From an uncultured Anaerolineae bacterium (GTDB lineage Bacteria; Chloroflexota; Anaerolineae; Anaerolineales; Villigracilaceae), in contig CAIJPN010000008.1 in the NCBI GenBank assembly GCA_903822545.1, forward strand, positions 58,967 to 122,966: a stretch of DNA of 64,000 nt, given 5' to 3'. A program made the position numbers and the translations under genes. Within the stretch, counting starts at the first letter, position 1; every line of letters starts with the position of its first letter. Positions 37,152 through 45,942 of the stretch are shown here, in pieces. A model generated the notes under the pieces. It did not search any database, was not told the DNA's origin, and worked only from the letters and a program-made list of their open reading frames with translations.

Positions 37152-39926
37152 CTATGCCCTGAGTTGCAGTTGCAACTCGATTTTGTTGACGCTGCACATA
37201 CTCACCAACTCGTCGCGCCGCATAATCGGGCGGGTTTCGTCTGTGAAGTAATCCAGGAAGTAATTGCACCACTTGAGGGCTTCGCGTGGGTTTTCCTGGG
37301 CAAGCTGTTTGATTTTTTGCGAAAGGCTTTCGACTTCATCGAGGAAGGTGCGTTTGCCATAGCCACCAGTGCGCCTGCCGAGGGTGGCGTAGGCTTTGGC
37401 GTAGATTTTTTTAGCGTCTTCAAAGCGCTTTTGCTCAAAGGCCACATCGCCAAGTACGCGCTGCATCCGGCCCAGGTGGTGAGGGAAATCATATTTTTCT
37501 TGCAGGATTTGCGTCAGCTTTTCGCCAGAGCGGTTGATTTTTTCCAGCAATACTGGGTCTTTATTTTCCAGCCATTGGATGTAATAAATTTCGGCAGAAC
37601 CTACCAAATTGTTGGCGTGCGTACGAACATCATGCGCTTCTTTGGATAATTTTTCGCTGGTTTGGAATTCCACCAAGGCTTTATCCAGTTCGTTGCGATT
37701 CCAGTAAACGCAGCCCAACACATGACACGCCCAGGGTTTTTCAGCCGGAACGTTAAGTTCGATACTCCTTTGGAGATCGTGCTCAGCCTGTTTGTACTCA
37801 TCCATCAGGCGGTAGACCGCGCCACGATAGCTATAAAGGCGCGCCAGCCAGAGCACGGCATTTTCAGGCTCGAAAATCGCCAGGGCGCGGTTGTAATATT
37901 CCAGGGCATCCTGGTATTTGCCCCAGTTGCGATAGATTTCTCCCATGGTGGTAAGACTGGCCCCGGTTTCAAAATTCAGCTTGATCTTTTCTCGGATTGC
38001 CAGGCCCTCCTTGCAGAAGGTTTCGGCGGCGCGATAGCGCCCCTCCAATCCATAAACATAACCCAGGTTGTTCAAGGCGGCAGCCTGCTGGATCAATACC
38101 GCGCGGCTGGTAGCTTTGACCTCCTGACCACTGTTTTCATCATCTTCTGAATCCCGGTCACCTTTCAGCACAAGGTTGTAGTAGCGCGCCGCCTCGCGAT
38201 AGTGCCCCATCTGACGGTAAGCCATGCCCAACAGGTTGTAGACGTGGCCGATCCATTTTTTGGCATCTGAATCTGTTTCACAGATCATCAGGGATTGCTG
38301 CAAATCATCCACCGCTTCTGGAATCTGGCCGAGCGCCAGTTTGGAATTGGCGAGTTTGTTCAACAAATCCATCTGGATGGAAGGCTTAAAAGAATCCAGG
38401 TTTAGTTTTTTGCCGAGGGCAATCGCTTCGGCAAAACTGCCTTTGTCATAAAGCAATTTGATTTGCTGGCTGATGACTTCGATGCGATCCAGTTCTGCCA
38501 GTTTTTCCATTTGGGCAGTTACGGCATTCACCAGGATTTCCCTGGGGTTGTTGCGCGTATCTTCGTTGAAGATACGCACGAACTCGCTGACCGCATCTGC
38601 TGGAGAATAGTACAGCAAATGCTCCAAATACTGTCCCTGGTAAACCCAGGTTTCACGCTCCAGGGCACTGATTTCGAGCAGGTTGGCCGCCACAGGCTGG
38701 GTGCTGACCTCGGTTTTGGCAGATGTTTGGGGAGTCTCCAATTTTTCCAGTCTGGCGGTATTTTCTGCGATTTTGGTTTTCAAGTAAACTGCAATAAGTT
38801 TGCTCTCGTGCGTGCGGCGCTCATTAGACTGATCCACTTCCGGCCAAACATGTTCGTTGACCATGCGGCGCATCTCATCGTGCAGAGAAATGCGCTTACC
38901 TGGCAAGCGTTTGATAAAGACAAAAGTCTGGGCATCATCGAACAGGATCTGGGCCTTGGGCAGGTCCAGTTTGAGTAGTTCTGCCAATCCGGGTACATCC
39001 AACGGGTAGATGCGGGCAAGCATCAGACTCAATCGGTCCATGGGGGTGCGAATATCCATAATTCGCGCCACCAACAGTTTCTCAAATTCCTTTTTACGTG
39101 CACGCAAATCACCAGTCGTGATTTTCTGCTGGGAAATTTCCATGATCCAGCTGGCAGGCAGGTCACGGGTCACCCATTCCACAGCCAGGTCAAGCAAGAT
39201 GGGGTGCCCGTCAGCCAGGAGCAGAAGCCCTTTGACCAGTTCCGGGGACATGCTGATGCGCATCTTCTTCTGTTTTTCGGCCAGATAGGTTTCGCTGTCG
39301 GCATCATCCAGCTTTTCCAGCATTTCTACCTGCACGATTTCGCCCAGCCGGGCCTGGAATTTATCCCAAACCTGTTGGGCATAACGCCCGGCAATCAACA
39401 CGAATACATTGGATGTTTGGGAAATGATCGAAAGAATGTTTTCCCAGGTTTCATCGATCACCTGTTTTTCGGCTGTGTCAAAGAGCAGAACCATTCGTTT
39501 TTCCACTGTGTACTGGTTCAAGGCCTCGCAAAACATTTTCTGGATCGACTCTTTTTGGTGCGCAAGCGACTCGGCGCTAACCTTGTGCCGCTCCATAATA
39601 CGCAGGTCATTGGTTTTGCGCCAGTAGCTATCGAATTTGCTGCTGCCCAGGGATTCGACGATGTGCTGTTCCACTTTGCCAGGAATGTGGAAGGATGTAT
39701 CATCAAAGTCGATGATGTCCAGCAGCTTGAGTGTTCCCGGCGACGAGGCGATGTAACGCTGGTAAACTTCTGCCAGCAACCGGGTTTTGCCAATCCCGCC
39801 ATCACCATCCAGGCAAATCACCCGGGTTTTACCCCAGGCATTGACAGCTGCATCAATTTTCTTAAGCTCATCGATACGTCCAATGAACGGAGTATCATAA
39901 AGCAGAACGGGTTTTGACTTTAACAT
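37152..39926 (-). CDS. STAND-type ATPase with TPR repeats
   Basis: A 924-residue protein. N-terminal NTPase: a short IGRIDELKKID motif (typical before NB-ARC/AAA STAND domains), Walker A GDGGIGKT (41-48), Walker B MVLLFD (about 145-150) and a sensor-like VLIAGRY. A helical middle follows, then at least eight TPR units (about 490-880; for example AAALNNLGYVYGLEGRYRAAETF). Such proteins are ATP-driven signalling switches that oligomerise on a trigger. Start 39926 with GGAGG 7 bases upstream; the TIR gene stop lies in the same few bases. It parallels the NB-ARC/TPR component of FxsA-type systems. Confidence 0.85.
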   Translation of the reverse strand: MLKSKPVLLYDTPFIGRIDELKKIDAAVNAWGKTRVICLDGDGGIGKTRLLAEVYQRYIASSPGTLKLLDIIDFDDTSFHIPGKVEQHIVESLGSSKFDSYWRKTNDLRIMERHKVSAESLAHQKESIQKMFCEALNQYTVEKRMVLLFDTAEKQVIDETWENILSIISQTSNVFVLIAGRYAQQVWDKFQARLGEIVQVEMLEKLDDADSETYLAEKQKKMRISMSPELVKGLLLLADGHPILLDLAVEWVTRDLPASWIMEISQQKITTGDLRARKKEFEKLLVARIMDIRTPMDRLSLMLARIYPLDVPGLAELLKLDLPKAQILFDDAQTFVFIKRLPGKRISLHDEMRRMVNEHVWPEVDQSNERRTHESKLIAVYLKTKIAENTARLEKLETPQTSAKTEVSTQPVAANLLEISALERETWVYQGQYLEHLLYYSPADAVSEFVRIFNEDTRNNPREILVNAVTAQMEKLAELDRIEVISQQIKLLYDKGSFAEAIALGKKLNLDSFKPSIQMDLLNKLANSKLALGQIPEAVDDLQQSLMICETDSDAKKWIGHVYNLLGMAYRQMGHYREAARYYNLVLKGDRDSEDDENSGQEVKATSRAVLIQQAAALNNLGYVYGLEGRYRAAETFCKEGLAIREKIKLNFETGASLTTMGEIYRNWGKYQDALEYYNRALAIFEPENAVLWLARLYSYRGAVYRLMDEYKQAEHDLQRSIELNVPAEKPWACHVLGCVYWNRNELDKALVEFQTSEKLSKEAHDVRTHANNLVGSAEIYYIQWLENKDPVLLEKINRSGEKLTQILQEKYDFPHHLGRMQRVLGDVAFEQKRFEDAKKIYAKAYATLGRRTGGYGKRTFLDEVESLSQKIKQLAQENPREALKWCNYFLDYFTDETRPIMRRDELVSMCSVNKIELQLQLRA

Positions 39927-39928
39927 GT

Positions 39929-41854
39929 TCAAGCCTCCACTGTAACCATCGCATCAGAATCGACGAGCGCCATTAACCGGGCCTTCAACTGCTCGTAGGG
40001 GCTATCTGATACTTTTTCAATATAATCATCATCGCGCATAAAATAATTGGCAGTAAATTCGAACTGCCAGTCTGCATCAAGCGCTGTTTTAATAACATTC
40101 CTGAATTCACGGACATTCCAGTGAGCTGCAAATAACTTAAAACCCTCCGCGATCACATCGTCCAGGAAAATTTTGCGCAATGAACGCCGTTCCACCGGCA
40201 AATGGATACGGCCTGCATGTTCTTGCAGATATTGGTAATAATATTCCAGCAACCATTTATCGGGCAGTTGGGTGGTATTCTTCTGCAACTTGGCCTGGCA
40301 CAACGAGCGGGCATTCTGGCACTCATAGGCAAAATATTCTTCACCATCAGCACTCAAGAATCGCAGCAAGATCAGCTCACGGGTAATGCCATCGCGCAGG
40401 AAGCGGCCTTCTAGCCACGGATCCATCAAATAGGTGCCGCGCAGCTTATTTTCCAGGTCGAACGCATCGGTAAAATTAAGCCGGGGGGTACGTTCCAGCA
40501 AATCGCGCAGGATACTTGTATCAAGGAAGCGGAAAAAGCTCAATTCATCAAACACCCGCCGCAAATCCGGCGCAATCCCATTGCGCATGACGTTAATTTC
40601 AGGATAAACCACCTCATCCAAAATTTGCTCGGCGTTTTCATCGAAAAAATCATCCGGATCAGGATATTCTTCCTGTTTATACAATTTCAGGATTTTGGCA
40701 ATGCACCCCGGATGCCCGGCGGTGTAATACATCAGGTGCGCCGTCAACTGCTCCTTCTTGGGTATGCCTGGCGGCAGGAATTCATCCACCGCCTGGAAAA
40801 TATAATGGTATTTCAAAGGAAACAGACGATGTTCCGCCAGGTTGACCGGCCCACGATCCGTGATCTGGCCAATCAGGTAGCGCCCGGCAATCACCACGCG
40901 GAAAGGGTTGTGCTGCCCTTTGCGGAATTCCTTCCCCCTAAGCACATCTGCCATACCCGGAATAAATTCTTTGATGATTTTCTGCGCAAATTCGGGAGCA
41001 TGATGCCAGGATTTCTCAATGTCAAAGAAGACGATCAACCCCTTTTTACCAGTCTCACCAAACTCCCCGCCGCGCCGCTGCAATAATTCGGTGGCGATAT
41101 CCGCCCCAACAATATCTCCTTTTAAATCCAGTTTTAACTGGCTGGCAACTTCTGCAAGGGCAGCGCTGGCGCTTTTCTGATCTTTGATGGAAACATAGCA
41201 ACTCAGCCATTTTTTATCTTTCTCATATAGCTCTTTGAGTTGATTCAACATGGTCGACTTTCCAAATCCTGCCGGGGCATCGACCAAATGATATGCTGGG
41301 GAATTATCAGCAAAGATAAACTCGATCACGGATTCCCGGTTGACAAAGGGCAAATGCTCCGCTGCGGCTGCGATGCGCGGTTTGCGCTTTTTCAAGAGCG
41401 GACCCAGATCGCCAGGTTCTACATCCAAAATACCCGCCAGGAGTTTGTGCAAAGCTTCCTGCTCTTCCATATCAGACTGGAATTTGACCCAGCCCTTTTG
41501 CCCCAAGAAATATTGAGTGGAGACATCTTCCTGCTTTACGCCGGGCAACAAAACAGGGATGATCGACTCATTGGTACCTGCGACCTTGCCAATAATTGCG
41601 GCCTGCACCTCCTGTTTTTCCCACTGTCCCAGGCCATTTATTCCAAAAAAGACGACCACGCAGCGGCTTTCAGAAAGAGCTTTCACGGTTACAGGCATCC
41701 AATCCCGGCCCGGGATCAAATTCCAGGTATCCAACCAGATTTTTATCCCTTTTCTCTTCAAAAAGCGGGCAATCGCTTCTACCGCTTCTTTGTCCTGGCT
41801 GTTATAGCTCAGGAATGCATCGTGCTTAAATTTTTTCTCTGGCAAATCAGTCAT
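39929..41854 (-). CDS. TIR domain plus P-loop ATPase
   Basis: A 641-residue protein, first in the operon. TIR domain at about 9-145: HDAFLSYNSQDKE (box 1), GIKIWLDTWNLIPGRDW (box 2) and QWEKQEV with E82 in the position of the NADase catalytic glutamate. Then a P-loop NTPase: Walker A GFGKST (196-201), Walker B GLIVFFD (272-278) and VIAGRY. The last 250 residues are helical with no recognised family. TIR domains of this kind either cleave NAD or assemble others. GGGAGG precedes the ATG at 41854. Confidence 0.85.
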   Translation of the reverse strand: MTDLPEKKFKHDAFLSYNSQDKEAVEAIARFLKRKGIKIWLDTWNLIPGRDWMPVTVKALSESRCVVVFFGINGLGQWEKQEVQAAIIGKVAGTNESIIPVLLPGVKQEDVSTQYFLGQKGWVKFQSDMEEQEALHKLLAGILDVEPGDLGPLLKKRKPRIAAAAEHLPFVNRESVIEFIFADNSPAYHLVDAPAGFGKSTMLNQLKELYEKDKKWLSCYVSIKDQKSASAALAEVASQLKLDLKGDIVGADIATELLQRRGGEFGETGKKGLIVFFDIEKSWHHAPEFAQKIIKEFIPGMADVLRGKEFRKGQHNPFRVVIAGRYLIGQITDRGPVNLAEHRLFPLKYHYIFQAVDEFLPPGIPKKEQLTAHLMYYTAGHPGCIAKILKLYKQEEYPDPDDFFDENAEQILDEVVYPEINVMRNGIAPDLRRVFDELSFFRFLDTSILRDLLERTPRLNFTDAFDLENKLRGTYLMDPWLEGRFLRDGITRELILLRFLSADGEEYFAYECQNARSLCQAKLQKNTTQLPDKWLLEYYYQYLQEHAGRIHLPVERRSLRKIFLDDVIAEGFKLFAAHWNVREFRNVIKTALDADWQFEFTANYFMRDDDYIEKVSDSPYEQLKARLMALVDSDAMVTVEA

Positions 41855-41893
41855 GCGTCCCCTCCCGGTGGCACATCATGTGAGAGTAATATT

Positions 41894-41922
41894 ATTGTAT
41901 GTCAAGCAAGGGGCTAAAGCAA
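41894..41922 (-). promoter_or_regulatory. promoter of the TIR operon
   Basis: TTGCTT (41917-41922), 17-base spacer, TACAAT (41894-41899) on the minus strand, about 40 bases before the TIR start. An alternative -35 TTGACA overlaps the spacer. Confidence 0.55.
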
Positions 41923-42088
41923 CTGATTTGTGATAATCATCATTTATCCGCATAGGAATATGTTTTATTTATCTGGCAACCTGGGGGGAATGACCCGGAC
42001 CCGGACATTACCCCATATCTTTTCAAGAATCCCATGGAACGTGGGCTGTCGTGGAAATGCTTGAAAAGCCTGGCTTTGGGCACGGCAA

Positions 42089-42733
42089 TTATCCCGGCTT
42101 TTTCCAGTGCGTGCGGTCGCCGATAATATTGACTTCCCAGCGATGGCGGTGTGGATGGTAGATAAAGCGCGAGAAACAGGCATTGCGCAGGTGAAAACGC
42201 GGCCCCTGTGCGTTGGGATGCGGCGTCACACCCAGAATGGCGTAAAAAGTCATGTTCAGGATGGCCCCGTGAGAGATGATGAGATAGCGTCCGGGTTGGC
42301 GCTGCAAGACTTTGTGCAGGGCCTGCCCGGCGCGCAGGAATAAGAGCCAGTCGCCTTCGCCGGTTTCGGCGATGGGCTGGAAGGGGTTGTAAAACTCGGG
42401 GTCAGGGAATTTGACCTGGATCTCGTCCCAGGTCAGACCGGCGCGTTTGCCATTGTGGCGCTCCGCCCAAAGCGAATCCAACTCGATTGGGTTGGGATGC
42501 CCCAGTGCATCGGCGATGATCTGCCCGGTTTCAAGCGCGCGCCCGAGCGGGCTGGACAAAATCCAGTCAAAGCTGATGCCTTCGCTTTTCCAGCGTTCTC
42601 CCAGCGCGAGCGCCTGGGCGCGTCCCATATCTGAGAGTGGGAATTCGGCCTGACCCTGGATGCGGTTTTCGGCATTGCCAACGGATTCCCCGTGGCGGAC
42701 AAAGGTGAGATCGTAAGTGGGCTTGGGTAGCAT
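42089..42733 (-). CDS. histidine phosphatase family protein
   Basis: A 214-residue phosphoglycerate-mutase-like phosphatase. The RHG motif (VRHGESVGN) with the phospho-accepting His, R at SSPLGRALET, the catalytic E in WAERHNG and SHG near the end are all present. The substrate is unknown; this branch covers many small phosphate esters. TATAAT (42740-42745) lies 6 bases before the ATG with no Shine-Dalgarno, suggesting a leaderless mRNA. Divergent from the RNase H-like gene. Confidence 0.86.
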   Translation of the reverse strand: MLPKPTYDLTFVRHGESVGNAENRIQGQAEFPLSDMGRAQALALGERWKSEGISFDWILSSPLGRALETGQIIADALGHPNPIELDSLWAERHNGKRAGLTWDEIQVKFPDPEFYNPFQPIAETGEGDWLLFLRAGQALHKVLQRQPGRYLIISHGAILNMTFYAILGVTPHPNAQGPRFHLRNACFSRFIYHPHRHRWEVNIIGDRTHWKKPG

Positions 42734-42833
42734 GGGTTAATTATAGGGGGATTTTGCAAAGTCGCCCATCTCTTGAAGCGCGTTTTCTAAAATCTCGCGA
42801 TTCCGGGACGCGTGAGCGGGGTACAATTGGGCC

Positions 42834-44069
42834 ATGTCGGCATCATTGTCAGATAAACTCAAATCGCTGGGCGTTAAAACTGGCACGGCGGGAATCCAGC
42901 CAGCGATGAAGAAGCCGCGCGGCGGCGTTCCAGTGGAGGAAGTGCTGGATGGCCGTTGGATTGAAACCAGCCGCGGCGAGGCTTTTGTGGTGGAGCAGGT
43001 TTTTTCAACGGGATACAGGCACGGGGCGGCCCCGATCCGCGTGGAATCCAGCCTGGGCGGGCTGGCGGCCTGGGCGGGCGATGAAAGAATCAGCGGCCTC
43101 GACATTTCCCAATTCGCCTTTTTAGATACTGAAACTTCTGGCCTGGCGGGCGGGACGGGCACCTATGCTTTTATGGTTGGCGTGGGGCGCTTTGTGGAGG
43201 GCGATTTTCGCCTGTCGCTGTTTTTTATGCGCGACCCGGCCGAAGAGTCCGCCCTGCTGGAGGCGCTGGCGGGTTTCCTGGCCCCGTGCGCCGCGCTGGT
43301 GACGTTCAACGGCAAGTCGTTCGATGCGCCACTGCTGCGCACGCGCTACACCCTGCACAGCATCCCCTGCCCGTTTGATGGCTTTGCCCATGTGGACCTT
43401 TTGCCGCTGGCGCGCCGCCTGTGGCGTGACCGCCTGCCCAGCCGCGCGCTAAAGTACCTGGAAGAGCACATTATGGCCGCGCCGCGCACCAGCGAGGAAG
43501 TGCCCGGCTACGAAATCCCCTGGCTGTATTTCGACTTCCTGCGCACTGGCGATGTTGCGCCGCTCAAGGGCGTTTTTTACCATAATGCCATGGATGTGGT
43601 GGCGATGGCGGCACTGCTCAGCCTGACGGCGCGCATGTTGGACGACCCGCACGGCACCGAGATCGAGCATGGGCTGGACGTGGTGGCGCTGGCCAAACTG
43701 TTTGAAGACCTGAACCGCTGGGATGATGCCGCCCTGCTGTATGAACGCGGCTTGAAAACTTCGCTGCCCGAGGCAGATTTCTGGCAGGCGGTGAAGCGAC
43801 TCTCCGCCCTGCAGCGTCGTCGCGGTGACCTGGAAACGGCTGCCCGGCTGTGGCAGCAAGCCGCCGCCGAGGGGCACATCTTTGCACATGTGGAACTGGC
43901 AAAATATTTCGAACACACCCGCCGCGACCCGGCCTCTGCGCTGGAATGGACTCTTTCGGCCATCCGGCATGTGGAAACCGCGAAACTGCCCGAATACGAG
44001 AAAAAGCACTGGATGTCTGAGCTTGCCCATCGCCGCGAGCGGCTGGAGGGCAAAATCACGAAAAAATAG
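42834..44069 (+). CDS. RNase H-like (YprB-type) exonuclease domain protein with TPR-like tail
   Basis: A 411-residue protein with a ribonuclease H-like fold (about 90-260): FLDTETSGL supplies the first acidic motif, FNGKSFDAPLL the second and HNAMDVVAM the last, matching the DEDD-type YprB_RNaseH domain. The C-terminal 140 residues are alpha-helical repeats resembling TPR/SEL1. The family is a presumed 3'-5' nucleic acid exonuclease. TACAAT (42822-42827) lies 6 bases before the ATG and no Shine-Dalgarno is seen, so it looks leaderless. Confidence 0.78.
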   Translation: MSASLSDKLKSLGVKTGTAGIQPAMKKPRGGVPVEEVLDGRWIETSRGEAFVVEQVFSTGYRHGAAPIRVESSLGGLAAWAGDERISGLDISQFAFLDTETSGLAGGTGTYAFMVGVGRFVEGDFRLSLFFMRDPAEESALLEALAGFLAPCAALVTFNGKSFDAPLLRTRYTLHSIPCPFDGFAHVDLLPLARRLWRDRLPSRALKYLEEHIMAAPRTSEEVPGYEIPWLYFDFLRTGDVAPLKGVFYHNAMDVVAMAALLSLTARMLDDPHGTEIEHGLDVVALAKLFEDLNRWDDAALLYERGLKTSLPEADFWQAVKRLSALQRRRGDLETAARLWQQAAAEGHIFAHVELAKYFEHTRRDPASALEWTLSAIRHVETAKLPEYEKKHWMSELAHRRERLEGKITKK

Positions 44070-44169
44070 AACCATTTCCTTCACAGAACTCCCGAGTAGC
44101 CACATAAAATCTGATTTTCGTGGTATTTATTCGTGGTAAAAATATTTATTGCGCCTTATAATCCTGATT

Positions 44170-44601
44170 ATGGTAATGATCGAACATCTTGAAATTACTG
44201 CCAAGCTGGACAACCTGAGCACAATGCGCGATTTTGTTGAGCAGCAAGCCAAACAGTTCGGCGCAAATGAAAGGCAGGCTTTTGCGCTGATCCTTTCCGT
44301 TGATGAAGCCGCCACAAACGTCATTAACTACGGGTACCGTGGGAATCCTGGCCTGCTAGAGATCGACGTGGAGCGGGAACAAGAAACCCTGATCGTTACC
44401 CTAAAGGATAGCGCCCCAGCTTTCGACCCAACCACCATCCCTGCACCCGATGTGAGCCTGCCGCTCGAAGCCCGCCAACCTGGCGGGTTGGGGATTCACT
44501 TTATCCGCCAATTCCTGGATAAATTTTCATACCAACGCAGCGCAGATGGAAAAAACATACTCACTATGAAAAAATACCTTACCAAAGGAGAAAAAGCATG
44601 A
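44170..44601 (+). CDS. RsbW-type anti-sigma factor kinase
   Basis: A 143-residue GHKL ATP-binding protein of the RsbW/SpoIIAB class: the N box LSVDEAATNVINYGY, then a GLGI motif (PGGLGIHFI) in the G box. Such kinases bind a sigma factor and phosphorylate the STAS partner, which is the next gene (overlap ATGA). No sigma factor or phosphatase is adjacent, so the target lies elsewhere. TATAAT (44157-44162) ends 7 bases before the ATG at 44170, suggesting a leaderless mRNA; a second ATG lies two codons later. Confidence 0.85.
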   Translation: MVMIEHLEITAKLDNLSTMRDFVEQQAKQFGANERQAFALILSVDEAATNVINYGYRGNPGLLEIDVEREQETLIVTLKDSAPAFDPTTIPAPDVSLPLEARQPGGLGIHFIRQFLDKFSYQRSADGKNILTMKKYLTKGEKA

Positions 44602-45005
44602 ACATCACTGTCTCGCAAACCGAACGAGTGGTTCCTGTCACCATTCTACACATCCAGGGCAGCATAGATGGGCTCAGTTACATGGACTTGGTCAAAAAAG
44701 TAGAAGAACTCTATGAAAACGGAACAAGAGACCTGCTGCTCGACCTGAGCGAAGTTCCGTTCTTGAGCAGCGCGGGCGTGGTGGCACTGCACAAAGTTTC
44801 GCGCATAATGCGCGGGCAAAACGCCCGGGAAGATGATGGCTGGGCTTCCATCCACGCCATTGACCGTGACGTTGAAAACGGCATCCAAAAACATGTAAAA
44901 CTGCTCAACCCCCAACCCAAAGTGGAAAGCGTGCTTGAAGTGAGCGGTTTCAATCGTTTTTTCGAAGTCTTCGCAAATTTGGAAAAGGCACTCGGGGCAT
45001 TCTAA
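44598..45005 (+). CDS. STAS anti-anti-sigma factor
   Basis: A 135-residue STAS-domain protein of the RsbV/SpoIIAA type. The phosphorylation loop is DLSEVPFLSSAGVVAL, where the serines after PFL mark the kinase target. There is an insert with acidic residues (NAREDDGWASIH) not typical of short RsbV proteins. Its ATG overlaps the kinase stop; AAAGGAG lies upstream in the kinase gene. The pair forms a partner-switch module. Confidence 0.85.
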   Translation: MNITVSQTERVVPVTILHIQGSIDGLSYMDLVKKVEELYENGTRDLLLDLSEVPFLSSAGVVALHKVSRIMRGQNAREDDGWASIHAIDRDVENGIQKHVKLLNPQPKVESVLEVSGFNRFFEVFANLEKALGAF

Positions 45006-45030
45006 ACACCCAACCCGCTCAAGCCTTTCC

Positions 45031-45056
45031 ACGTCCCGTAACCCGGGGCGTTTTTG
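45031..45056 (+). terminator. terminator after the STAS gene
   Basis: CGTCCCG (45032-45038) pairs with CGGGGCG (45044-45050), one wobble, followed by TTTTTG. Confidence 0.85.
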
Positions 45057-45083
45057 TTACATCATCGCACTTATTGGAGCCTT

Positions 45084-45761
45084 ATGATCACACTCGTGGA
45101 TTACAAAGCCGGAAATTTGACCTCCGTCCGGCGGGCGCTCGAACACCTGGGCATTCCCTGCCAGATCACCGCCGACCCGTCTGTGGTTCGCCGCGCCGAT
45201 AAAATCATCTTCCCCGGGGTTGGGGCCGCTGGCGCAGCCATGGGCATACTCAAAGAGCGCGGGCTGGATGCGGCACTAAAAGAATCCTTTGCCGCCGGAA
45301 TACCCATCCTGGGCATTTGCATCGGCTGCCAGATCATCCTGGAACACTCGGAAGAAGATAATACTGACTGCCTGGGGCTGTTGGCAGGAGAAACCATCCG
45401 CTTTCGCCCACAACCACCCTCATCCCCACCCCCTCTCCCGGCTGGAGAGGGGGACAGTGACTCCCCTCACCGTATGGAGAGAGAGAGAATAAAAATCCCC
45501 CACATGGGCTGGAATGCCGTCAGCGTTACTAGGCCCCACCCCCTGCTGGCACATCTTCGCCCCGGCAACGAATTCTACTTCGTCCATTCTTTCTACCCCC
45601 AACCGGCAGATGTGTCCCAAATCTACGCAACCAGCGATTATGGCGGCGAATTCCCGGTGGCGATTGGGAAAGATAACCTTTTCGCGGTGCAATTCCACAC
45701 AGAAAAGAGCGGCAAAGTCGGGCTAAAAGTGCTGGAAAATTTTGCAAGCTGGAAAACCTGA
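45084..45761 (+). CDS. hisH: imidazole glycerol phosphate synthase, glutaminase subunit, with an insertion
   Basis: A 225-residue class I glutaminase that supplies ammonia to HisF. Nucleophile C79 in GICIGCQ, and the His-Glu pair in QFHTEKS near 211 complete the triad. Family members are about 200 residues; here a block of about 26 residues (109-135, rich in Pro and Ser, then acidic and Arg) sits between the AGETIRF strand and KIPHMGW. In DNA this block is a copy of the GC-rich palindromic element (45417-45490), inserted in frame. GGAG precedes the ATG at 45084. Start of the his gene group. Confidence 0.93.
   Translation: MITLVDYKAGNLTSVRRALEHLGIPCQITADPSVVRRADKIIFPGVGAAGAAMGILKERGLDAALKESFAAGIPILGICIGCQIILEHSEEDNTDCLGLLAGETIRFRPQPPSSPPPLPAGEGDSDSPHRMERERIKIPHMGWNAVSVTRPHPLLAHLRPGNEFYFVHSFYPQPADVSQIYATSDYGGEFPVAIGKDNLFAVQFHTEKSGKVGLKVLENFASWKT
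45417..45490. repeat. palindromic element inside hisH
   Basis: CCCTCATCCCCACCCCCTCT, with CCCTCTCC/GGAGAGGG pairing and a second CCCCTCACCG..GGAGAGAGAG part. It keeps the hisH frame and adds about 26 residues. Same family as 20011-20087 and 29328-29371. Confidence 0.72.
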
Positions 45762-45888
45762 GTTAAAGCATCTTCTCAACATTTCGGGGCGCTGCTTAAC
45801 GCAAAGTCGCTGAGACGCAATGATTACTGTGTGCAGTGAAGTCACTCACTGTAAGGCAAAAATTCACCCGTTTTTGCGAGAAGACACG

Positions 45889-45929
45889 AGTCAAAGGCCA
45901 AAAGCCAGGCAACCTTCGACTTTTGACAG
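45889..45929. repeat. GTCAAAAGTCGAAGGTTG repeat, copy 2
   Basis: CAACCTTCGACTTTTGAC here is the reverse complement of part of the 1431-1476 repeat. It fills part of the 181-base spacer between hisH and hisF, which also has a CGCAAAGTCGCTGAGACGCAA string and a CAGTGA/TCACTG hairpin and no visible gene. Confidence 0.55.
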
Positions 45930-45942
45930 AAAGAACGGAACT

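Noticed and set aside
41965..42183. 72-residue ORF upstream of the TIR gene as a precursor peptide
   Set aside because: It overlaps the histidine phosphatase gene end, lacks a ribosome-binding site and has no leader/core features.
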